A stretch of DNA of 31,659 nucleotides from the IMG/VR virus record IMGVR_UViG_3300025133_000411, positions 1 through 31,659 of that record; one strand, given 5' to 3'. Under the pieces are notes generated by a model. That model made no database searches. It saw nothing but the letters and a program-made list of their open reading frames with translations, and was not told the DNA's origin. The position numbers and the translations under genes were made by a program. The stretch is from a virus. This document shows positions 20,027 to 25,252 of this stretch, one piece after another (the first letter of the stretch is position 1; every line of letters begins with the position of its first letter).

Positions 20027-20299
20027 TTAAAATGGAATTTCTTCATCAACTCCATTTTCTTTTTTAACTTCTTCTTTAAGTTCTAAAGGTCTTCCGTTAG
20101 CATTTTGAAGAAAATAAATAATTTCTTTATTATCATTTAATTGTTCCAGCGCTAATAAGTCTCTAGTAGCCGAAGTTAAATCAGAATATAGTCTGTCTTT
20201 ATAAATTGAAAAAGATTTTGGAGAATTGTACCATTTTCTTTGTTCAACTATAAAAAAACCATCTTCTAAGTTTATTTCAGTTTTTATTTTTTCACTCAT
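20027..20299 (-). CDS. 90-residue protein with an SSB-like acidic tail
   Basis: The minus-strand product begins with strands (KIKTEINLEDGFFIVEQRKWYNSPKSFSIYKD), then a helix (LTSATRDLLALEQL), and ends with ENGVDEEIPF. That last part closely imitates the C-terminal tip of bacterial SSB (DDDIPF), which docks polymerase, exonuclease and RecG/RecQ partners. The body is too short for a standard SSB OB-fold (about 110 residues), so it might be a reduced SSB or an SSB-tail mimic. It has its own promoter (20311-20339), a leader of about five bases and no ribosome site. Confidence 0.72.
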   Translation of the reverse strand: MSEKIKTEINLEDGFFIVEQRKWYNSPKSFSIYKDRLYSDLTSATRDLLALEQLNDNKEIIYFLQNANGRPLELKEEVKKENGVDEEIPF

Positions 20300-20310
20300 G
20301 CCATTAGGAT

Positions 20311-20339
20311 ACTATAGGACTATGGCATAACTAAGGCAA
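20311..20339 (-). promoter_or_regulatory. Promoter of the 90-residue gene
   Basis: On the minus strand, TTGCCT (20339-20334), 17 bp and TATAGT (20316-20311) predict a start close to 20304, about five bases before the ATG. AGGATA and CCTATA elements overlap the -10, as in the other promoters of this region. Confidence 0.6.
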
Positions 20340-20389
20340 ATACAAAAATATTTTCTACCTGCAGTTGAGCGCCTGCGACAAAATAGTTC

Positions 20390-20418
20390 TTGACTTATCC
20401 TAAATTATCCTATATAAT
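20390..20418 (+). promoter_or_regulatory. Near-consensus promoter, twin of the one at 18871
   Basis: TTGACT (20390-20395), 17 bp, TATAAT (20413-20418), with nonamer TATCCTATA (20406-20414). From CCTAAATTATCC to TATAAT it is identical to the promoter at 18871-18899. It points into a G-rich stretch with no credible gene before the separate promoter at 20487. Confidence 0.8.
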
Positions 20419-20478
20419 ATAAGGGTGGAGTGGGCGGGCTAGTAAGGGCTATACAACTATAGGTTGAATTTTTTTTAA
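20419..20478 (+). ncRNA. Candidate short RNA with G-quadruplex motif and T-run
   Basis: Right behind the twin promoter, four GGG tracts (20423-20425, 20432-20434, 20436-20438, 20446-20448) with loops of 6, 1 and 7 bases form a canonical G-quadruplex pattern. The 15-bp element ACAACTATAGGTTGA (20453-20467) follows, then a run of eight T (20469-20476). A short stem plus T-run is a terminator-like end, so the unit could release an RNA of about 50 bases. Confidence 0.4.
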
Positions 20479-20486
20479 ATAAAGAT

Positions 20487-20515
20487 TTGACAATATACAT
20501 AAAATAGTATAGGAT
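20487..20515 (+). promoter_or_regulatory. Promoter of the leaderless gene at 20524
   Basis: TTGACA (20487-20492), 17 bp, TAGGAT (20510-20515) within the nonamer TATAGGATA (20508-20516). The predicted start is near 20522, two bases before the ATG. Confidence 0.55.
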
Positions 20516-20523
20516 ATTTATAT

Positions 20524-20658
20524 ATGCAAAACAAAAATAATAACCTAACTTATTGGTGGAACTTACCGATTGATGAGTTAGAAGAAATGGCAGACGAAAA
20601 TGGTAAGATAAAAAAACAAGAACAAGAAAAAGAAAGCGAGGAAGAAAACAATGAGTAA
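20524..20658 (+). CDS. Small acidic protein, apparently leaderless
   Basis: Forty-four residues: a Trp-rich head (NNNLTYWWNLPIDELEEMA) and a Lys/Glu-rich helical tail. The predicted transcript begins only a couple of bases before the ATG and no ribosome site is visible. Its 3' end carries the ribosome site GAAAGCGAGGAA of the following gene and overlaps it by eight bases. I do not recognise a family. Confidence 0.6.
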   Translation: MQNKNNNLTYWWNLPIDELEEMADENGKIKKQEQEKESEEENNE

Positions 20659-21640
20659 AATAAGAATGAATACTGAATTCAGAAATAAAATTTTGAATAG
20701 GTATATTGAAAGTGCAGAAACAGAAACAACACAAGAGCAACAAGCTTTTCTTCAAGCTAGAGAAAAGGTTGATGAAATATACCCACAGGCTTTTGAACTT
20801 GCAACAAGAGTTGTTGAAAGAGCATATCCAGAAGAAGATGTTGATACTTGCAAAAGTTTAAAACAAAAATATGGACAACCTTTAGATGTTGTAGCAAAAG
20901 ATAAATGCTTTTATTTCTCTTATGCAAAAGACCAATTAGAAGAAGATGAAGATGAAAGAGATAGAAATATATCTGAACATTTTGATTTTGGTTTATTTGG
21001 TAGTACAGGCACAAGCGAATATAGTGATGATACAGGAAAACAATTTGCTTATGCTTATAAAAGAGAAGAACTAAAAGCAAAAGACTGTAATCCAGATATA
21101 CTTGCACAACAAAATGGCAAGGAAGATAATCCACATAAAACTAAACACATTGACGCAAACGACAAGGCACTAGGGTATTCAAGATATTCTAGTTATAATT
21201 CTGATAATGATAATTCAGTTGGAATGACAAGAGAGTTTGATAGTCAATTTTATTTAGATATTATTGGAACATCACATTGTCGTTCAAGAACTATTGCTTG
21301 TAATAAACAAGAGTTTCAAGTTTTCCAAATGTTGAAACAAGCAAAAGCAAATGTCATTACTTGTCATCAAAAATGGATTGATAGTATCGAGAAACAAAAA
21401 CAAGCTATGAAAACAGGATTGAAAGCTTATAGATATTTAAGCGAGGGTGTTGAGTTGATGAAAGAACTAGGCATTGAACTTGATGAGGCAGAACTTGTTA
21501 GATGTAATTCAACAGGACTGACAATCTATAACCCACAAAATCTTGCTAGTATGATTAAAGGTATGAAGAATACTACAATGACAAGAGAGCAGAAAATAGC
21601 AATCAGAAAGGAATATGAAAAACAAAATAACTTAAATTAA
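20651..21640 (+). CDS. Hypothetical phage protein, possibly Nmad5-like
   Basis: This 329-residue protein is the largest of the 20-23 kb region. The N-terminal 90 residues are helical (FRNKILNRYIESA..., then ARTRVVERAYPEE-like helix and KSLKQKYG), the middle (100-200) is acidic and probably flexible, and the C-terminal 120 residues are helical with QKWIDSIEKQKQAM and LRKEYEKQ-like ends. The N-terminal layout slightly recalls phage Nmad5 (nucleotide-modification associated) proteins, but I cannot verify it. GAAAGCGAGGAA precedes its ATG. Codon use is rich in gaa/aaa, like its neighbours. Confidence 0.7.
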   Translation: MSKIRMNTEFRNKILNRYIESAETETTQEQQAFLQAREKVDEIYPQAFELATRVVERAYPEEDVDTCKSLKQKYGQPLDVVAKDKCFYFSYAKDQLEEDEDERDRNISEHFDFGLFGSTGTSEYSDDTGKQFAYAYKREELKAKDCNPDILAQQNGKEDNPHKTKHIDANDKALGYSRYSSYNSDNDNSVGMTREFDSQFYLDIIGTSHCRSRTIACNKQEFQVFQMLKQAKANVITCHQKWIDSIEKQKQAMKTGLKAYRYLSEGVELMKELGIELDEAELVRCNSTGLTIYNPQNLASMIKGMKNTTMTREQKIAIRKEYEKQNNLN

Positions 21641-21643
21641 CTA

Positions 21644-21672
21644 TTGACAATATTGGGATTATGTTATATAAT
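21644..21672 (+). promoter_or_regulatory. Perfect consensus promoter
   Basis: TTGACA (21644-21649), exact 17-bp spacer, TATAAT (21667-21672), 37 bases upstream of the ATG at 21709. It is embedded in the large palindrome 21650-21680. Confidence 0.88.
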
Positions 21673-21680
21673 CCCAATAT
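21650..21680. promoter_or_regulatory. Palindromic operator over the -10
   Basis: ATATTGGGATTAT (21650-21662) and ATAATCCCAATAT (21668-21680) are perfect 13-bp arms around GTTAT. The right arm contains most of the -10, so a bound protein would block the promoter at 21644. Confidence 0.75.
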
Positions 21681-21708
21681 AAAAACAAACAAAAGAAAGC
21701 GAGAAATA

Positions 21709-21972
21709 ATGAAAATAGAAAACACACTTCAAGTTGGTACTAAGTTTATTATTACATATAGACCAATGACACATAAAGGCGAGTTAAGAAAAAAATTAAA
21801 AGACGATAAGAGAACTCGTTCAATAACTAGAAAAGCGCGTTGGAATGAAAAATGCAAAGTAGTGAGAGATAAAATAACTGATAAGATTAGATATATTACT
21901 TATTGGGATTTAGAGGCAAATAATTATAGGTGTGCAGTCGGTCAAGCTTTTATTACAAGTGAGGTCGCATAA
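21709..21972 (+). CDS. Small basic hypothetical protein
   Basis: Eighty-seven residues, strongly basic in the centre (RKKLKDDKRTRSITRKARWNEK) with beta-strand segments (TKFIITYRPM, IRYITYWDLE) and a short C-terminus. It might form a small basic fold binding nucleic acid. The start at ATG 21709 follows GAAAGCGAG; a longer in-frame start would lie within the promoter and is rejected. It overlaps the next gene by one base. Function unknown. Confidence 0.75.
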   Translation: MKIENTLQVGTKFIITYRPMTHKGELRKKLKDDKRTRSITRKARWNEKCKVVRDKITDKIRYITYWDLEANNYRCAVGQAFITSEVA

Positions 21973-22316
21973 TGCCCAATAAACATTTTTGCCAAGGTCC
22001 GAATTGTCATACAAATCCAACTACAGATAGATTTCTAAAATCTAAAGGCATAATTCGTGGGCGCTATGCATATGCTAAAATAGATGATACTGAAAATAGA
22101 TATGGTTGGAGATATCCAGACTCAGATAAATACTTTTGTAGCCAAGGCTGTAAGAATGAATGGTTGAATACTCATATGGAAAGTATTGCAAGAAGAACAT
22201 TGCCACCATTTATTGAGCATAGAAGAATAACCGAGGGATATGAAAAAGCAACTGAACAACATTATGGACGTAATTATTCAACCATTAAAAAAATACAGGG
22301 GGGTGCGACAGAATAG
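21972..22316 (+). CDS. Zinc-finger protein (TRASH/MYM-like)
   Basis: A 114-residue protein with CQGPNCHTN near the N-terminus and KYFCSQGCKNEWLNTH about 45 residues later, giving a four-Cys zinc site followed by an amphipathic helix, similar to TRASH or MYM-type fingers. The CQGPNC word recurs in marine phage proteins as I recall. The remaining part is charged and helical. It starts on the last base of the preceding gene, so the two are co-expressed from the promoter at 21644. It probably binds nucleic acid or a host regulatory protein. Confidence 0.78.
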   Translation: MPNKHFCQGPNCHTNPTTDRFLKSKGIIRGRYAYAKIDDTENRYGWRYPDSDKYFCSQGCKNEWLNTHMESIARRTLPPFIEHRRITEGYEKATEQHYGRNYSTIKKIQGGATE

Positions 22317-22319
22317 CTA

Positions 22320-22348
22320 TTGACATTTAGGAGATAATAGGATATAAT
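22320..22348 (+). promoter_or_regulatory. Perfect consensus promoter
   Basis: TTGACA (22320-22325), 17 bp, TATAAT (22343-22348), preceded by CTA as in the promoters at 21644 and 22589. AATAGGATATAAT carries a one-base variant of the shared nonamer. The ATG at 22376 is about 20 bases after the predicted start, with AAAGGAG as ribosome site. Confidence 0.88.
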
Positions 22349-22375
22349 GGGAGCATAAATTAACAAAGGAGCGAC

Positions 22376-22585
22376 ATGACTAAAACACTTAAAAAAGAAT
22401 ATCAACCAGGCGGATCTAAAAGACAACAACTTTTAGAACAGGCAGTTGACTACTTAAGAAAACCAGGACAACTTCAAGGTGATAAACATCATTTTTGTTT
22501 GACTAATTTAATGATGACTGAGACAGAATATCTGGAAGCATTAAACAAGGCAACTAACGGAGGATTAGAAGCCTGGGCAAATTAA
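22376..22585 (+). CDS. Small hypothetical protein
   Basis: Sixty-nine residues, basic at the N-terminus (TKTLKKEYQPGGSKRQQ) and helical after it (LLEQAVDYLRKPGQL, TETEYLEALNKATNGG). AAAGGAG lies at a good distance. It has its own consensus promoter and a further consensus promoter starts right after its stop, so it is a single-gene unit. No family is recognised. Confidence 0.72.
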   Translation: MTKTLKKEYQPGGSKRQQLLEQAVDYLRKPGQLQGDKHHFCLTNLMMTETEYLEALNKATNGGLEAWAN

Positions 22586-22588
22586 CTA

Positions 22589-22617
22589 TTGACTTTACTC
22601 CCATTATAGGATATAAT
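22589..22617 (+). promoter_or_regulatory. Near-consensus promoter
   Basis: TTGACT (22589-22594), 17 bp, TATAAT (22612-22617), nonamer TATAGGATA (22605-22613). It starts four bases after the previous stop codon and drives the gene at 22642. Confidence 0.87.
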
Positions 22618-22623
22618 GGGAGT
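22597..22623. promoter_or_regulatory. Palindromic operator over the -10
   Basis: ACTCCCATTAT (22597-22607) and ATAATGGGAGT (22613-22623) are perfect 11-bp arms around AGGAT. As at 21650, the right arm includes most of TATAAT, so occupancy would exclude the polymerase. Confidence 0.75.
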
Positions 22624-22641
22624 ATTGAAAGCGAGGAAAAT

Positions 22642-22893
22642 ATGAAAACAATTAACTACAATAACAAGGAATACAAACTTCCTTTTGATGTTGCACTACC
22701 AGAAGATGCAACAGCAGAGGACACAGTAAGAAATAGATTTGGCGGTGAGTCATGCACATTGCCAGCGTTTGCAATCGCTGTCTATGATGTAATCATAGGC
22801 GCTGAGATGTTGCAAGATTATAAAACAGTAAGACAAGGTTTAGATTGGTTTAGTAGAAATTTTACTAAACAATATATGGTACTCTTAGACTAA
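22642..22893 (+). CDS. Conserved marine-phage hypothetical protein
   Basis: Eighty-three residues. The segments RNRFGGESCTLPAFAIAVYDVIIGAEM and LDWFSRNFTKQYMVLLD strongly recall a small protein widespread in marine phages, there usually beside other early genes. It should be a compact alpha-helical fold, soluble, with one Cys. GAAAGCGAGGAAAAT serves as ribosome site, the third occurrence of this leader in the region. Function not established. Confidence 0.82.
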   Translation: MKTINYNNKEYKLPFDVALPEDATAEDTVRNRFGGESCTLPAFAIAVYDVIIGAEMLQDYKTVRQGLDWFSRNFTKQYMVLLD

Positions 22894-22906
22894 AGAGTCT
22901 CGCTCC

Positions 22907-22933
22907 GGTTGTATGCATAAACTGCATACAACC
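22907..22933. terminator. 11-bp hairpin ending the accessory cluster
   Basis: GGTTGTATGCA (22907-22917) pairs with TGCATACAACC (22923-22933) around TAAAC, 14 bases after the stop of the gene at 22642. Copy 5 of the 15-bp unit (22928-22942) overlaps its right arm. Confidence 0.6.
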
Positions 22934-22942
22934 ACAGGTTGT
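22928..22942. repeat. 15-bp palindromic unit, copy 5
   Basis: ACAACCACAGGTTGT differs by one base from the copy at 18936. Copy 4 (ACAACTATAGGTTGA) is at 20453-20467 inside the candidate short RNA. Confidence 0.7.
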
Positions 22943-22959
22943 GCGCCGCTTCGCGGCGC
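22943..22959. terminator. Strong GC hairpin
   Basis: GCGCCGC (22943-22949) pairs perfectly with GCGGCGC (22953-22959) around TTC, followed by GCATCTTTCAT. Together with the previous hairpin it should isolate the early region from the structural arm. The rest of the gap to 23140 holds long T and A runs and no gene. Confidence 0.6.
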
Positions 22960-23140
22960 GCATCTTTCATAGAGGTACCAGACCCTCCATCAATTTTGAA
23001 ATTTTTTTAAAAACCTTTTTCTTTTTTTTAAAAAAGGGGTCCCAAAGTTTTACCTTTAGGGCTTGATTTACAGGTTTAAAGCCTTAAAATACCTTCTAAG
23101 GTTTCAAAATAACCCTGAAAAAATTTTGCAAAAAAATTTT

Positions 23141-24616
23141 ATGAATGAAAAATTTATACAGAACCTAGACAAATTACCTGCTGACGTAAGAAGACAATTC
23201 TCTTTATTGATGAATCAGTACGGGGAAAAGAAAAAACAATCATCAATTCAAAATGATTTCCTGACATTTGTTAAACATGTTTGGCCAGACTTTATTGAAG
23301 GCTCCCACCATAAAAAAATTGCTGCCAAGTTTAATGCTCTAGCTGAAGGCAAAATAAAAAGATTAATTATTAACATGCCACCAAGACATACTAAGTCTGA
23401 GTTTGGTTCTTATCTTTTGCCCGCCTGGATGGTTGGAAGAAATCCTAAATTAAAAATTATTCAATCCACTAATACCACTGAGTTATCAGTTAGGTTTGGT
23501 CGTAAAGCAAAAGGACTAATGGACTCCGCGGAATATAAAGAAATTTTTAATACTAGACTTAATCCAGATTCTCAAGCCGCAGGTAAATGGGAAACGGCTC
23601 AAGGTGGAGAGTATTATGCAGCGGGTGTAGGATCGGCAATCACTGGAAGGGGTGCCGATTTATTAATCATTGATGATCCACATTCTGAACAAGATGCCAT
23701 GAACTCACAAGCTTTGGATCGAACTTATGAATGGTATACATCCGGCCCAAGGCAGCGTCTTCAACCCGGTGGTTCTATTATTGTAATCATGACTCGTTGG
23801 AATGAAAAAGATTTAACGGGAAGATTATTAAATGCACAGAAAGAAGTTAAAGCCGATCAATGGGAGTTGATTGAGTTCCCTGCAATTCTTCCCTCAGGAA
23901 AACCTGTTTGGCCAGAGTACTGGAACATAAAAGATTTAGAAGGAGTAAAAGCTTCGATCCCTGGAAGTAAATGGAATGCTCAGTATATGCAGAATCCAAC
24001 TTCAGAAGAAGGAGCTTTAATAAAACGTGAATGGTGGAAGTCATGGGAGTCCGATGATTTGCCTCCTCTTCAACATGTTATTCAAAGTTATGACACCGCA
24101 TTTATGAAAAAAGAAACTGCTGACTTTTCTGCTATTACAACGTGGGGAGTTTTTCGTCCCTCTGAAGATGAACCACCTAATTTAATTTTAGTAGATTCTC
24201 TAAAAGGTAGATACGAGTTTCCTGAATTAAGAAGAATTGCTTTAGAGCAATATGGATATTGGAATCCTGAAACCGTTATAATCGAGAGTAAGGCATCAGG
24301 GCTTCCTCTAACTTATGAGTTGCGTAAAATGGGAATCCCTGTTATAAATTTTACACCTAGTAAAGGCAACGATAAGCACACTAGAGTAAACTCGGTATCA
24401 CCTCTGTTCGAGAGTGGCCGAATATGGGCGCCCAAAGAAATGGAGTTTGCTCAAGAAGTAATTGAAGAATGCGCTGCTTTTCCTTATGGGGATCATGATG
24501 ACTTGGTTGATAGTATGACTCAAGCAGTGATGAGATTTAGACAGGGTGGTTTGATTCAACACCCTGAAGATTATAAGGAGGAAAAAATTCCTCCAACACA
24601 AAGGACATATTATTAA
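23141..24616 (+). CDS. terL: Terminase large subunit
   Basis: From ATG 23141 this 491-residue motor has an adenine-binding FIEGSHHK segment, a Walker A-like MPPRHTKSE (79-87), Walker B LLIIDDP (174-180) with catalytic acid, and coupling motif MTRW (217-220). Its RNaseH-like nuclease has D318 (SYDTAF), D328, E382 (IIESK) and DHDDLVD (451-457). It pumps DNA into the prohead and cuts it. An in-frame TTG at 23063 would add 26 residues, but no ribosome site supports either start well. It ends on the first base of the next gene. The family resembles the P22/T7-like marine podophage TerL group. Confidence 0.93.
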   Translation: MNEKFIQNLDKLPADVRRQFSLLMNQYGEKKKQSSIQNDFLTFVKHVWPDFIEGSHHKKIAAKFNALAEGKIKRLIINMPPRHTKSEFGSYLLPAWMVGRNPKLKIIQSTNTTELSVRFGRKAKGLMDSAEYKEIFNTRLNPDSQAAGKWETAQGGEYYAAGVGSAITGRGADLLIIDDPHSEQDAMNSQALDRTYEWYTSGPRQRLQPGGSIIVIMTRWNEKDLTGRLLNAQKEVKADQWELIEFPAILPSGKPVWPEYWNIKDLEGVKASIPGSKWNAQYMQNPTSEEGALIKREWWKSWESDDLPPLQHVIQSYDTAFMKKETADFSAITTWGVFRPSEDEPPNLILVDSLKGRYEFPELRRIALEQYGYWNPETVIIESKASGLPLTYELRKMGIPVINFTPSKGNDKHTRVNSVSPLFESGRIWAPKEMEFAQEVIEECAAFPYGDHDDLVDSMTQAVMRFRQGGLIQHPEDYKEEKIPPTQRTYY

Positions 24617-25251
24617 TGGAAACTTACGCAGATGTAATTGACTCTTGGGAGATAAGTGAGGATAAAAAACAAGGAGTTAGCTTGACGGATTATATAAATA
24701 AGCATAATATAGAAATAGCCTACCCCAAAAAAAGGGCCCATGGAGGAATGATGAGAACTAATTATGCTTACGGAACAGATGATGAAGACTTCGGTGAAGA
24801 AGAGTTAGATACAATTGAATTAATGAAAGATCAAAACATTCCTTATGGCGAACAAGTCAAGGGTCAGGATTCAGGCATCATGCAAATGGCTTACGAGCCA
24901 GGAAACTATGATCCAGAATTAGTGGAAGCATACGAACAGTATAAGTATGACATGAACGAACAGAAACCTGGAATGCCTATCATGGAAATAGATGATTTTA
25001 TTAGAGTGTATGTAGGAGAGGGTTCAGCAAAAATTGATCCAACGATTAGAATCGAAGAAGTCGTAAAAGAATTCATTAGAGAAAGAGGTCGTAAACCAAA
25101 TTCTCTACAAGAGTTAAAAGAATTTTATGAAATGAGAATCGGTACCGCTAGAGGATCTGGTGAAACTGATACGGTAAGAGAATTAATCGAAGAAGACAAA
25201 ACTAAAATTACATTAGCTTCAGGTGGGTTAGCCAATATCCTAGGAGTGTAA
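24616..25251 (+). CDS. Hypothetical protein of the packaging module
   Basis: A 211-residue acidic protein, start overlapping the TerL stop by one base. The N-terminal region has KKRAHGGMMRTNYAYGTDDEDF, a His/Gly/Tyr segment seen in marine phage proteins between terminase and portal. The middle is very acidic (EEELDTIELM), and the C-terminus contains helix-rich VVKEFIRERGRKPNSLQELKEFYE and ends with a short Gly-rich TLASGGLANILGV. It may be an internal or chaperone-like structural protein. No catalytic motif is seen. Confidence 0.75.
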   Translation: METYADVIDSWEISEDKKQGVSLTDYINKHNIEIAYPKKRAHGGMMRTNYAYGTDDEDFGEEELDTIELMKDQNIPYGEQVKGQDSGIMQMAYEPGNYDPELVEAYEQYKYDMNEQKPGMPIMEIDDFIRVYVGEGSAKIDPTIRIEEVVKEFIRERGRKPNSLQELKEFYEMRIGTARGSGETDTVRELIEEDKTKITLASGGLANILGV

Positions 25252-25252
25252 A

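Noticed and set aside
21661-21708. Longer start for the gene at 21709
   Set aside because: This ATG lies inside the spacer and operator of the promoter, upstream of the predicted transcript start.
23063-23140. TTG start adding 26 residues to TerL
   Set aside because: No ribosome site and the extra residues lie in the low-complexity leader; the ATG at 23141 gives the expected N-terminus. Not fully excluded.
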